A DNA stretch of 64,000 nt from Hydractinia symbiolongicarpus (Eukaryota; Cnidaria; Hydrozoa; Anthoathecata; Hydractiniidae). Shown one piece after another: positions 1 to 26,117 of the stretch. How positions within the stretch are numbered: position 1 is the stretch's first letter; every line of letters begins with the position of its first letter. Below the pieces are notes generated by a model. That model did not search any database. It was not told the origin of the DNA and saw only the letters and a list, made by a program, of their open reading frames with translations. The DNA lies in the NCBI RefSeq assembly GCF_029227915.1, contig NC_079877.1, positions 15,486,851 through 15,550,850 on the forward strand, in the 5' to 3' direction. Position numbers and translations under genes: made by a program.

Positions 1-1290
1 TTCCCACATTGCTGTATAAGGTGTAACCAAATTTGGGCCTCAAAAGCAGGGAAAATTGGTCAATTTTTAGGAAAAAAGGTCCGAGAGGTGGTTTTGAGCT
101 ATAATTTTTAGCTAAATGTGAAAAAAATTCTGCAAAACTGGTACACGATCCATAGAACTTATGGACTACAACAGAATCCATATGAAATCAAAGTGACTGC
201 TAACTAATTTTATAATTTATATAATTTCAAACATAGAACCCAGAAATTCCTTAAAAATGGCCCAAAAAGGCCCAAAAATAGCAAATATTTAATGGGCCAT
301 AAAATCTTAACCGATAACCGAAATCGAACAAAATTTTCAAAAAATATCTAAAACCATAGTAACTTTAACATAAGTAAAAATCTAGTAATTTTGGAAACCT
401 TACTTCCTCTGAGTGCCTGACTGTTACAGAAAATGGCTCTTAACATTAATAAGGCTGAACAACTGTAGATTGATTTAAATTTAAATTCAAAAACTCTTCA
501 TTGTTTCTGAAGTATTTGTACTGTTTCCTCAAACTCCTCCTTTACAGTTTCCTCAAATTCTTAGTGTTATAACCATTGATTGGAAGACGATATATGTAAT
601 GTTTTCCATTCTAAGATTTGTTGTTCTACTAAGATTTTTATTCAACTTGGTATAAACTTTCTTACGCTAGCCAACACTATCCTTCCTTTGAGCTATTTAA
701 GCTGTAAATAAAAAGTAAGAGAAGTAAAACACAATCGGCTACAACAAAACTTAGGTAATTTTATGGTAAGTTCAGTTAGGTGTAAACCGCGATGCTAATA
801 GCTTTTGCTGGAAGTTCTCTTTTGAAAAACTTATTAAAGTATACCCTTACTAATCTGCATGTGAGGGGCAGTTTCCCTATACCTCTAAGAGTCTAACCAT
901 GTGTTTTTAGTACCTCTAACTTTATTCATTTATATAAGAATCTAATCATAACACGTGTGTTCTCTAGCCATATATTTATATCTCTTTCAACATAACGACA
1001 TCGCTTTCCATGTACACTCGCCATCGTCGTTAGTACCAAGGGGACTCATTTCTGCTCAGCCTAACTGGCCTCAAGGAACTCCTACCTAAATAACCCTCGT
1101 CATAAATGACATCCGTTCTTAATATCGTCATTTTGTCTTCTCGTTGTTTGGCGCGTCACTTGTAGTGCCAGAACTAAAGAAGGAAGAACAAAACAGCAGC
1201 ACTCCGTTGTCATATACATTGAGGCGCACTATGTCTGAAATTAAATGTGTTTTCAAAACAGTCTTTTAATTACATGTCAAATTTCGATTT
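1..1290. other. No gene recognised
   Basis: AT-rich non-coding DNA. I see no open frame with recognisable content, no RNA gene and no clear repeat boundary. The right end grades into the degraded integrase region of the Ty3/gypsy relic, so part of it may be older retrotransposon sequence. Confidence 0.5.
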
Positions 1291-1467
1291 AACCATTAAT
1301 CCTTTTCCATCGACGACGATTAGTGGCTTCGGCATGTAGTTAGGGGTCAATTTATTGAGTTTATCTGTTTATTATTAGAAAAAGGCCCAATAGAGTCAAC
1401 GGTAACAGAATTCTAAATTGCTTCTACATTTGGCGTTACTTCCAATAGTGCATGTTTTGATTTAGTG

Positions 1468-1597
1468 TCGACCGCTTGACATGATAAGCAGTTTGCTGCC
1501 TTCTCGAACATAATACCAATATTATTACAGTACACTTTTGATCGTAGTACCATTTTAGTTTTCTGGATACCCTGATGACCAGTATAGGCTAAGTCGA
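1468..1597 (-). pseudogene. Ty3/gypsy integrase zinc-binding fragment
   Basis: Minus-strand translation gives an H2C2 integrase N-terminal domain, with GHQGIQKTKMVLRSKV followed some 20 residues later by a C-x2-C pair (NCLSCQ). This is the domain just upstream of the integrase catalytic core in Ty3/gypsy elements. Downstream, toward 1300, the frame shows a weak match to the start of the core (VTVDSIGPF) and then a stop. Confidence 0.65.
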
Positions 1598-2351
1598 CTG
1601 CAAACCTATGGTAGCACTTGGAAAGTACAATACGTGTTCCTTCTAAGATTAAGTCTTCTTCGTTCGAAATAGTTTTTGTGCATTTTACAGTAATGTTTTA
1701 GGTTGGTGGTATCTTCTTCGGTTAGATTTTTTTCGTATTTAAATAATGACCAGTGGTTTGGTTTTACAAAGTGATGATATAAATACCTTATCTCTTTTGG
1801 TTTCTCGTTTAAAATCTTCAAGCGCTATTGCGAGTGGTTTTGCATACTCGGCGATTAGATTAACGTATTCTTCCATTGAGATACTTAATTCAACTTTATG
1901 TTCGTGGTATGTGTCTGCTCGAGTAGTTCGAAACATTTGTGCCGCTCTTAAGGTAAGCCTTTCAATTGATAAACGTACTGTCGCTTTGGGTTGTTTAAAA
2001 TGTTTACCAGTGCTTTGTGGTCGCTACAAATGTCTAAGTCTGTTCCATTTAAGTCTATTTCTTTCGCATGCGTATGCGACACATTCCCGTTACATTTGCG
2101 CGTGGTTAGCCTCGGCTTTCGTTAAAACGCGAGATGTATATGTTGGTATCTTTGTGTCATTCTTTCCACGCGTTTTCTGCAGTAGTATTGCTGACATGCC
2201 AAAAGGGCTCGCGTTTGTATAGAGGAATTTTTCCTTCGTATTATGTAATAAGCCATCACTCGATCATAACTGAGAGCTAGCTTCAATTTTTTGAACGCAT
2301 CTTCACATGGTTTGGTCCAGTTTCATTCAGTATTTTTGTAATGAGGAAACT

Positions 2352-2706
2352 TTAATCATGTATATCGGTTTTTAGATAATTTGCAAGTCCCAAGAAGCTT
2401 TTTAGCGCTTTGACATTTTCCGTTTTTGCGGTGTTTTTAATTTCTTCAATACTTTGTGGATGTGGCGCAATACCTTCTTTGTTAAACACATTTCTAAAGA
2501 AGCTTAGGCTCGTTTTACACAGCTCACATATTTCCATGTTTAACATTAGGTTTTTCTTTGCGAAACGGTCCAATAGCCGCTCTAGAATTTCGTCGCGCTC
2601 TTTTTCATTCGCAGTATAAATTATTAGGTCGTCTGCAATATTCATAACGTTCGGTTTATCTGCGATAAGCGCTCTGATCACGTGATGCAGCTCCTCAGGC
2701 GCGGGG
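2352..2706 (-). pseudogene. Ty3/gypsy reverse transcriptase fragment
   Basis: The minus-strand frame (about 109 residues, extended upstream by APEELHHVI) matches the fingers-palm-connection part of Ty3/gypsy reverse transcriptases. It has the APE..HH.I approach, an NIADD catalytic box where the family has [YF]xDD or NISDD, the segment FAKKNLMLN, and the C-terminal signature LKSFLGLANY that leads into RNase H. It ends at a stop soon after. The N-terminal part lies beyond the inserted element at 2711-3983 or is lost. Family assignment is firm; copy activity is excluded. Confidence 0.8.
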
Positions 2707-2710
2707 TTAA

Positions 2711-3983
2711 AGGCGCGTAATCATCCTTCTCGAAAAAAATTAACATATACCTTTTTTTATTTATTTCAAATGTCAGACGGAGTTATTACTTTCCTGAGTA
2801 TTTGAGGATATAAAACTTACTGGAAAAGGAAATAATGGTACTTTAATATCTTAAATTTATTGTGTTTTTTTTAGTCGCCATATTTAACGATCTTGTTGAC
2901 TCTTATTCCCGTCAAATAAGCGGGTTGTCGCAAAATGTTTGTGTGAAACCGCAGGTAAACAAACGGCCTTAACTTTAAATGAGCACTGAGATGGAGTTCG
3001 ATAATATCGCCATTATGGTAGGCTCCGTTCACGCCGTATTTTTGGCTTGTTTTTCCTTTGTAAAACATGGCACCAAAAAATGGAAATAAATTTTATCCCA
3101 GAGTTTCTGTTGGAAAGACACTGAAGACACTGAGAGAAAAAAATAATTTTCTCTTTATTCTATTCGCCTTGTTTTGGGATACCAGAGACAAAACAAAACG
3201 TCACAGAAGGAAGAAATCACAACATTGCCTCGTGATTAATAATTATGATAATTAATGTTTATCACGCTCTGGTTTTTTTTATTAGCATGACCGGGATTAT
3301 TGCATATTATAAGCAAAAAACCCACGGAGGAGAATGCACATTGTGATAGTTGAAGATAGTTGAAGCATTTTGGAGATGATTAAATTTAGAGCATGAAAGG
3401 GGAAATTCTGAAAATTTAGGTATTCTAATTGTCTAGATCTGATAATTTCTCCATAAGGAAACAACTAACTGTTTGAGCAAAGGAAAATAATTAAAAAGTA
3501 AGACAGCTAGCGAGGCTATCTTCAGAAACAACAATAAGAAGAGGTCGTTGTTGCAAAGAAGTCTGATTTCAGTAAGTTAAAACGTTTAAATAATAAAGAA
3601 TAACACAGAAACTTCGATTGATTTATCTGATTTATCATGTTCGGAACTTTGTTGATACATTTATAAAAGCATTACGATGGAAACACAGCTACAGATGCTC
3701 TCCCTCATTCTTTATTTTTCTGTAATGGCATGAATCCAGCAACCGTGTGATCGATTTTACCGTGCGTTTATTATCGCATGATTCGTGCAATGTAATGTAA
3801 TGGCGGTTCTTCAGGCGAAGAGAAATTGGGGTGTTATTTTTATGAAACATATTTTTATGAAACATGTTCTGGTTGTCCGTTTTCAATAAAATTTTCAGGA
3901 TAACGTTTCTCATGTATATCTTTCAATTTTTACAATAAAATAGGCACCTTAAAAAAAATTGCCTACATGGTGATTACGCGCCT
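2711..3983. mobile_element. piggyBac-like non-autonomous element, copy 1
   Basis: The 1273-bp element is bounded by TTAA on both sides (2707-2710 and 3984-3987). Its terminal inverted repeat reads AGGCGCGTAATCA at the left and its reverse complement at the right. Duplication of TTAA with perfect rejoining is the hallmark of piggyBac-type transposition. No transposase is visible. A second copy in the opposite orientation lies near 29785-30774. The insertion falls in the Ty3/gypsy pol relic, so it is younger than that element. Confidence 0.75.
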
Positions 3984-3987
3984 TTAA

Positions 3988-4583
3988 GGCAAAGATCAGA
4001 CAAGTAAAACGACATAAATGCTGTACTATAACGCGATGGGCTGGACTGACTTATCAATATGTAATTTAACAGAATAATTTTTCAATTTGCCTATTTTATT
4101 ACTATATACAGTTTGCTTGTATTTGTTGACAACATCTTGTAACCGATTCTATAACTATAATTTTTTACAACTAAACGTGTTTGAGGCATTGTTTTCGTTG
4201 TTTACATTTTGTGAAGACACTTTGTAAATACACCGAAACCCGGTGTCATATTCGGCGAATTTCGTTCTGCAAATTATGCAACATTTTGTCTCCGAAATAT
4301 CGACGATGGGTAAATTTTGAGAACAGTTGATTTGATGTGGAGAAAAATGACTGAAAAAATCTCGCCCTCGAAAACGAAATAGACCACGTTGTTATGCAGT
4401 GGAAGGTTGTTCAAGTAGTGACTATTTATTAAGTAAGTGTAATGTAACATGTGCTAATTATAAAAAATAGTTTCACCTGCCATCAATTTGCCGCATTTTC
4501 ATAATACCCGCGTATTCGAACCCATCGTGCTCGAGACACTTCGTCACTGTAAATGCCACCGTGGGGATGAAGTGGTTAAACAG
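3988..4583. other. Spacer with doubtful coding scraps
   Basis: Two short stretches look faintly coding. On the plus strand, about 4350-4434 reads RPRCYAVEGCSSS, reminiscent of the start of a THAP zinc finger. On the minus strand, about 4475-4575 is open and ends at CAG|GTGAAA, a possible donor site. Neither can be extended into a gene, and the hairpin-ended element at 4584 separates this stretch from what follows. Confidence 0.25.
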
Positions 4584-5765
4584 CAACCTCGTCCCCAGGC
4601 CCATTTTTCTCTTTCTGACAATCTCGGACGGCCAGAAGAAATGACCCCGGCCCACACTGGTCAGTTCTGAGATCTGATTGGTTTCTCAGGTTTCCGTTAA
4701 TTATGAAGATAAATTAATTTATGCGTAAAAAATTGAATAATAACAGAAAAACAATAATGGCGGCTAAGTTTATGTGCAGAAGGGACGCTGGAATGTTTGT
4801 TCTTCTTCTTTTACAGATTAAAAAACAATTTTCTCTGACTGCATGAAATGCAACACCCTATGTTTTGTGACTTTAATCTCTTAGTAAAGCAACAAACATA
4901 AGTTTATTGAAAAAGGTCAATTGGTTTGACCATAGTGGCCATTTAGTTGTCAATAAGTTTCCAGGGACCCGTTTTGTGAAAACAGAAACTGCAATATGAT
5001 AAAAAAGGATGAAAAAGAAAGATATTGAATTAACACTTGTTAGGCGGTTGTCTAGTTGAGTGATTGCTGTGCTTCCACAACTTTCGTAGCTCAAATGGCT
5101 TTAAATGTGCTAGGACTTCCTTCGCAGGACCTTTGTTGATAGCAGTACCAACAGGAACTGAAGAGGCTATCTTGGGTAAGTAATTTCAATAATAAAATAA
5201 TAATAGGCATCCTCAGTAATTCTAATCACAAAACACTCTGAGAATTCTGTGGCTTGGTAGCTAGCTAAAAGTACTTTCACTTTTAACTATAATATGAAAT
5301 AAAGATATCAAAAAATCATAATTGAAAAAGTGTATAGCTAGCTACCTTGGTTTGCACAACCATTGTAGCTACAAAAATACGTCTTGGACCTTTGCTAGCT
5401 ACCTAGCATAGATGGCTGAAAACTTTAAAATAAATATATATTTAAAATTTGTTCGTAGCTAAAAAAAGCGAAGGCAACACTGAATCATGTTTTCTTGAAG
5501 TAAAAACTCAAAACAATTTAGCTAACTTGTTTCTGATCAAAAATAAAACTCTATCCTTGATTTCGATCCAGGATTGTTTTGCATAAATTATAGCAATACG
5601 GTGTTCTCGGCGGTCCGCATGCAATTCTTAACAAAATGACCAAAATTTGCATAAATTATAAGTCAGCACGAATCGTGCAGATTTTAACCAGCCTGCCCCA
5701 GGGTCATTTCTTCGCGCCGTCTCGGATATGAAAAAAGCGAAAAATTGCCCTGGGAACGAGGTTGG
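4584..5765. mobile_element. Hairpin-ended transposon, copy A
   Basis: The element begins CAACCTCGTCCCCAGG and ends with the inverse (CCTGGGAACGAGGTTG). It is flanked by a 9-bp direct repeat, GTTAAACAG, on both sides. Each end is itself an inverted repeat of roughly 80 bp: the left runs from CAACCTCG to ACACTGGTC, and the right from ACCAGCCTG to CGAGGTTG, so each end can fold into a hairpin. The internal sequence matches the copy at 35841-37143 over long stretches. A short exon-like piece (about 5092-5174) sits between an AG and a GTAAGT site. No transposase is seen; an 8-9-bp duplication fits P, hAT, MULE or similar groups. Confidence 0.7.
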
Positions 5766-5787
5766 TTAAACAGATGTGGCTAAATAT

Positions 5788-6914
5788 TACGGAGAGAAGC
5801 CGATGATAATGGAGGCTCCGGAAGTACTTTAATCGGAGAAGTTTTAGCGAGATTAATTTTAGCGCATACTAGCGAGTCCGAAAAATCTTGATATGTTTTG
5901 GATTTATTTTAGCGAATCGCCATTTCAAAAAATTTCGCATGGATTAATTTAATCAAATTGCTATTTCTGAAAATTTCGCGTAGATTATTTTTAGCGAGTG
6001 CTATATTTTAAAGAAAAATAGTTAATGCACGAACTATTTCCTGAAATCCGACCTAAGAAGAAAAACGAGAAAAATGATTTTTTGATGAGACATTTAGACA
6101 ACTTTTAAATTAGATGGTTTCGCTTAGAGTGATGTAATTCTGTGACACATTTCTTTGTGTTCATATCGATCAAAAATAACATTTTGAATGACGTCATACA
6201 ATAGTGTTGAAAAACATTCGAAAGCGTTGCAAAACGTTGTTCGAAATCCCATGTCGATTCAAAATTACGATAGCGAAAACAAAGGAGCGTGGTCAGCTCC
6301 TAGATTGTTATTTGGATCTGATCAATGCCTTGTACAATTACCTGAACCCTCCAGTTATTTTTTGGTTCAATACTTGAGGACGATGTGGTACTGGAATCAG
6401 CAGAGATTTCAAATCGCCAAAGCGCCACGGTGAACAGCAAACGAGCAAAGACAAAAGAAACAACAAAATCAATGGACATAAGGACATATTTTCTTGATCA
6501 GGGATCCAAACAACCCCCCGAAAAGAAGAAAAAACGGGAAGAAAATCTAATAGTTTTAGACTGAATCGTGTAATCTTTTTCGTTTTTAACAATAGATTAC
6601 ATAGACTGTAAAAACACATATTTCTTAGAAAAGAAAAAAATTGAAAATTTAAACTATATATTTGGCTTAACACGCTCCCCTATTAGTTTTCGCAAAAATT
6701 ATAAAAATATCCAAAAAAAACTAACTGTTTTTTTTTAGCGAATTGCGTTTTTGAAAATTTAGTGTGGATTAGTTTTAGCGATTTGTCGACTTGACGTGTT
6801 TTCGCGAGATTAAATTTAGCGAAAATGGCAAAAACTTGCTAAAACGGTAAATTTAGTTTCGCTAAAATTTTTTCTATTAAAGTAAGCCTTTTCGCAAAAG
6901 CTTTATCTCCCCTA
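5788..6914. mobile_element. TIR element with repeated TTTTAGCGA motifs
   Basis: The two ends are imperfect inverted repeats. The left starts TACGGAGAGAAGC and continues to TACTTTAATCGGAGAAG; the right, read in reverse, gives TAGGGGAGATAAAGC and then TACTTTAATAG. Both subterminal zones are packed with copies of the motif TTTTAGCGA/AATTTCGC. A 4-bp ATAT flanks both ends but is weak evidence in AT-rich DNA. Internal open frames on both strands (6188-6433, 6338-6673) resemble no family I know and probably are not genes. Superfamily unknown; non-autonomous. Confidence 0.55.
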
Positions 6915-7316
6915 ATATCTGGTTAGATGATACCATTTATGCTGGCCAAGCAAACATAAAACATGTAAACATAAATGGTAGAGGACTGCTGCGCCGTTAG
7001 ATAAAGAAACGAAAAGAACAACAATTTACTTGATGTTTTAGGAAGTGCTTTTTATTAGTTTTTCTGTTTTTCACATATTTTTAATTAGTTTTAACATGTA
7101 AATTAACTGTTCCCCTCACTGTTAAAAATAGGTTAGTTTCTCGTTTTTCAATGTTTATATTGCGACCTAACTTTTTTTTAATTGATTAAATGTTCTCAAA
7201 GTCTCAAAATGTTAATGCTTGCTGCTGTATCGATCAAACAATTAACGGGAACTTTTTCAAAAAATATTGTTACGTTGAAATTTGACACACGTGAGCAGCT
7301 GCAGACACAGACATAC
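6915..7316. other. No gene recognised
   Basis: AT-rich spacer between the TIR element and the tRNA-like cluster. No open frame, repeat or RNA gene was recognised. Confidence 0.5.
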
Positions 7317-7344
7317 GCGCTCTACCATCTGAGCTAGTTCCCCC
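7317..7344 (-). pseudogene. tRNA-Ala-like 5' half relic
   Basis: The minus strand reads GGGGGAACTAGCTCAGATGG and on to AGAGCGC. This is the acceptor 5' strand and D arm (A box) of a tRNA-Ala-like sequence. The anticodon arm and 3' half do not follow, so this is a truncated tRNA or a tRNA-derived repeat head. Confidence 0.5.
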
Positions 7345-7538
7345 ACAAGTTTGGTTCGCCTTTGCTACAGCGCAAATGTTACGTTATTTATGGTCTTCCA
7401 ACAAGACATTGTGGTGAAAGTTAGTTCCCATGGCGCGAAATAATTGTTACGCCGGATGACCGGGCGTAAATGTCATTTTCCGGACACTCCCGCAAACGCT
7501 ATTCACATGAAACGAAACTATGACAAGATAAAAAGAGC

Positions 7539-7610
7539 TTCCCCGGCGGGGAATCGAACCCCGGTCTCCCGCGTGACAGGCGGGGATACTTACCACTATA
7601 CTATCGAGGA
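7539..7610 (-). tRNA. trnD-GTC: tRNA-Asp (GTC)
   Basis: The minus strand gives a 72-nt cloverleaf closely matching animal tRNA-Asp. The 5' acceptor strand TCCTCG leads to the D arm, the anticodon stem-loop CCTGTCACG (anticodon GTC) and the T arm GGTTCGATT. A TTTTT run, the Pol III stop signal, lies just past the 3' end. The seventh acceptor pair appears mismatched (A-C), which slightly lowers confidence that it is a fully active copy. A long minus-strand reading frame covers the same bases and is spurious. Confidence 0.85.
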
Positions 7611-7885
7611 CGAGTTCATAATTAAATAATATGTTCGCGATGGCGTCAATGCCCGAATGCCACACGGTCGACACCTGTCTAATACTGTGTGTCAGATTCC
7701 CAGGACATTTGCAATAATAAAATTATGTATGTTGTCAATGTGAATTTAAATAGCAAAAACTGCTCTAGAAATATGCAGTAAGGTAAATTATTATTACTAC
7801 CAGGTAATTTTAGGAGCTTCATAAATCCCCTTGCGGCCAGTGGAAACTACTTCAATTACTAGAAAAAAAAATTAAAAACACCGAC

Positions 7886-7935
7886 TTTGAGGATCCGGGC
7901 ATCAATCCCGGTACCTCTCGCATGCAAGGCGAGCG
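7886..7935 (-). pseudogene. Truncated tRNA-Ala copy
   Basis: The minus strand holds the anticodon arm (CTTGCATGCGAG) and T arm of a tRNA-Ala(TGC)-like sequence, without its 5' third. The trailer (AGTCGGTGTTTTTAA) is the same as that of the longer copy next to it, so the two are a tandem duplication of one unit. Confidence 0.65.
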
Positions 7936-7961
7936 TAGAAAAAAAATTAAAAACACCGACT

Positions 7962-8034
7962 TGGAGGATCCTGGCATCGATCCCGGTACCTCTCCCATGC
8001 AAAGCGAGCGCTCTACCATGTAGGCTAATCCCCC
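7962..8034 (-). tRNA. tRNA-Ala (TGC), possibly a pseudogene
   Basis: A 73-nt cloverleaf can be drawn on the minus strand: acceptor GGGGGAT pairing with ATCCTCC plus A73, D arm AGCCTACATGGTAGAG, anticodon loop TTTGCAT and T loop ATCGATG. The anticodon stem has a G-G clash and the T stem a G-A clash, so the copy may be inactive or part of a tRNA-derived repeat. A T-rich trailer follows. The 50-nt fragment at 7886-7935 is its tandem partner. Confidence 0.6.
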
Positions 8035-8122
8035 TGGAAATGTTAAAAAGGTCATAGTTCGAGTGCAAGTCGCAATACTAAACTAGATCTTAGATCAGAC
8101 ACATTTCAGTTTGCCTTATTTC

Positions 8123-8194
8123 AGCAGAGTGGCGCAGAGGAAGCGTGCTGGGCCCATAACCCAGAGGTCGGAGGATCGAAACCACCCTCTGCTA
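8123..8194 (+). tRNA. trnfM-like (iMet-CAT): Initiator tRNA-Met (CAT)
   Basis: The 72-nt sequence begins AGCAGAGTGGCGCAG and ends CCTCTGCTA. It has the A1-U72 pair, the GGGCCCATAACCC anticodon stem with its run of G-C pairs, and the A-containing T loop (ATCGAAA) that mark eukaryotic initiator tRNA-Met. One A-A mismatch in the T stem and the lack of an obvious T run directly downstream leave some doubt about activity. Confidence 0.8.
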
Positions 8195-8289
8195 CGTGCA
8201 ATAGCGTTTGAATAGCAAATAACGTTTCCTCTAGATCTAACTGTGGAAAAATGCAGACTTATCCTCAAGTGAAGAATCGTAGAGCAAAT

Positions 8290-8560
8290 AAGGTTGTTGA
8301 GTGCTCGTTTTGATAAATTTGTTTTAATCGCTCCACCCCATCTTGGTTTTGTTTCGCAACATTTTGCAAAATGTCCCTTCAGATTACATTTATTGCAAAA
8401 TGTTCCTTCAGCTGGATATTTTTTTTTTCGTGCGGAAAACGACCTCCACAACGATAAAATCTCAGTGCGTTTTGTTTTCGTCACTTCACGAACTTGCTGG
8501 TTAGCTTGTTCATTCGTTCATCCAATCGTTAATAACAGCCGTCACCTCTCTGTGTGTTCA
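8290..8560 (-). pseudogene. Retrotransposon Gag zinc-knuckle relic
   Basis: The minus strand encodes a Ty3/gypsy-type nucleocapsid end. A first half-knuckle (CGGRFPHEKKYPAEG, reached with a frame change) is followed by CNKCNLKGHFAKCC, a C-x2-C-x4-H-x4-C knuckle. Upstream is a basic region with VREVTKTKRTEIL. Further Gag sequence lies about 1 kb away at 9635-9850, the gap being filled by a degenerate satellite-like array. Broken and inactive. Confidence 0.65.
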
Positions 8561-8784
8561 AAAGGGTTACCGGTATTTCTTTGATCTTCTAAAAGTCTCA
8601 TTATTGATTAAAATAAATTTAAGAAATAAATTTATTTTTTTAATCAAAAAAATAAATTAGGTGATTAAATTGAATGCATTATTTTAATACGACATTTTTA
8701 ATAATAATTACAAATTTTGAGTGATATAATTTTAACTGGAAAAGGTAACGATTGGCGTTTCACTGTGTTTTTAATTAAACTGAA

Positions 8785-9440
8785 GTTGCGATAATTTTTT
8801 TTCTAAAGGGTATTACGCCTTTACGGATGTGCGAGACGGTTAACCTGTACTAAACTCTCAGTCCGGTGTTAACAACGGACTCCCTGTTTTCTATTTTTTC
8901 ATTTAACCAAGGCTACGATAAAGTTCTTTTGAAAAAGGGTTTCACTCATATACATACGGATGTGTGTCACTGTCTATCTGTACTAAGCCGTCAGACCGTT
9001 GTTAACAAAGGTTGGTTCCTGTATTTACATTTAAACCGAAGTTGTTATAAAGTCTTTTGGAAAACATAAAAACAATGTTGCACGATTGTTTTGTTTAACA
9101 GGATAAAAACATGTTGTAACTGTGTTTCTATTTTTGAATTTTATGGATTTCCACAATTAAAATTGCTCAGTGAATGTTTTTGCTGGACATGATGTCAACA
9201 GGCTGTTCCATGTGTTTTCATTGCAACCGAAGTTAGGATAGAGATTTTTGGGATATTACTCGAATACAGATGTGTGACACAGTATACCTGTCTTAAGCGC
9301 TCAGCCAAGTGTTAACAACCGAATATTTCCTGTGATTTTATTAGCCATTATTTTTTTGGGGGAAAGGGTATTATGACTTTGCAGATGTGCAACACGATAT
9401 ACTCGCACTAAGCACTCACCCTGGTGCCGCTATTAATTTT
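8785..9440. repeat. Degenerate satellite-like tandem array
   Basis: Diverged copies of a unit of about 110-130 bp follow one another. Anchor phrases recur: GGGTATTA near 8808, 9255 and 9365, followed by GATGTG(C/T)GA and then (A/T)CTGTACTAAGC..TCAG...GTTAACAA. A diverged copy starts near 8936. A further monomer is found alone at about 32690-32790. The array sits between the two Gag fragments and probably separated them. Confidence 0.6.
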
Positions 9441-9634
9441 TTAACTTTCACGGAAACATAAAGTAAAATAATACTCACTGATTGTGTTTCTTATGACAGG
9501 GTAACAGTGGGAAGTACTATTAAGAACATACTGCATATCGGTACTTACAGCGCTCAACCTCCATATGTGACAGTTTGTGAGTCTTATTAAGCTCTCAACA
9601 GGGCGTTTACCCACAGTCACACAGTTACTTGTTT

Positions 9635-9850
9635 AACCCAGTGTTTCAACGCTGGGACCCCGCCTAGTTCTTGTAATGTCTTTTCTGGATTTTGGCAGCT
9701 AAACCTGCGAAGATGATCGTCTGTAGTTGAAAGTTCAATTTGTTGTCTAATTTGAAAATCTTGATTATCAAAGTCGCATTTTGATGTCTGTTGCTTTAAT
9801 CGTAAATAAAATTGATTGAGGGATTCGTCTTGAAACTCTTGTGATGTGAT
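9635..9850 (-). pseudogene. Retrotransposon Gag core relic
   Basis: The minus-strand frame reads SQEFQDESLNQFYLRLKQQ and continues with CDFDNQDFQIRQQIELST and LRRFSCQNPEKTLQEL. This is the helical Gag core of Ty3/gypsy elements (family pattern DESVxQYxxRLRxLAxxCxF...IRxQI...LRRxLL). It lies upstream, in the minus sense, of the zinc knuckle at 8290-8560. No start codon or long terminal repeat was found. Confidence 0.65.
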
Positions 9851-10011
9851 GTAACTGTTGTGATGCTACTGTATAGATATGTGATGGTACTATATATGTT
9901 ATACTACTTCCGGAAAGTCAAAATAGAACGGGAAAAGATCTCTCTCAAGCGCGATTCTCATAGGTACTTTTCTTTTAAAGTTTAAAAAATTATTGAAATT
10001 TCACCCTTAAA

Positions 10012-26117
<16,106 letters not shown>

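Larger units (their letters stand above)
1290..2706 (-). mobile_element. Ty3/gypsy retrotransposon pol relic
   Basis: Read on the minus strand, this carries broken pieces of a Ty3/gypsy polyprotein in the normal order. The reverse transcriptase palm comes first, then RNase H-like sequence (about 1740-2340, with the pattern WTKPCEDAFKKLK), then an integrase zinc-binding region (about 1468-1597, with GHQGIQKTK and CLSCQ), then a degraded integrase core start. Frameshifts and stops separate the pieces, so it is not active. The upstream end of RT is cut by the TTAA-flanked element that starts at 2711. The gag remnants near 8.3-9.85 kb, on the same strand, may belong to the same or a related copy. 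No long terminal repeats were identified. Confidence 0.75.

Noticed and set aside
1746-2222. Plus-strand frame of 158 residues with hydrophobic stretches
   Set aside because: It is antisense to the RNase H part of the Ty3/gypsy relic and has no family features.
4350-4434. THAP zinc-finger-like start (RPRCYAVEGCSSS)
   Set aside because: Only the first Cys pair fits; no upstream start, and the frame ends at 4470 without the C2CH remainder.
7447-7674. Minus-strand frame of 75 residues
   Set aside because: It overlaps the tRNA-Asp and its flanks; the RNA gene explains the conservation.
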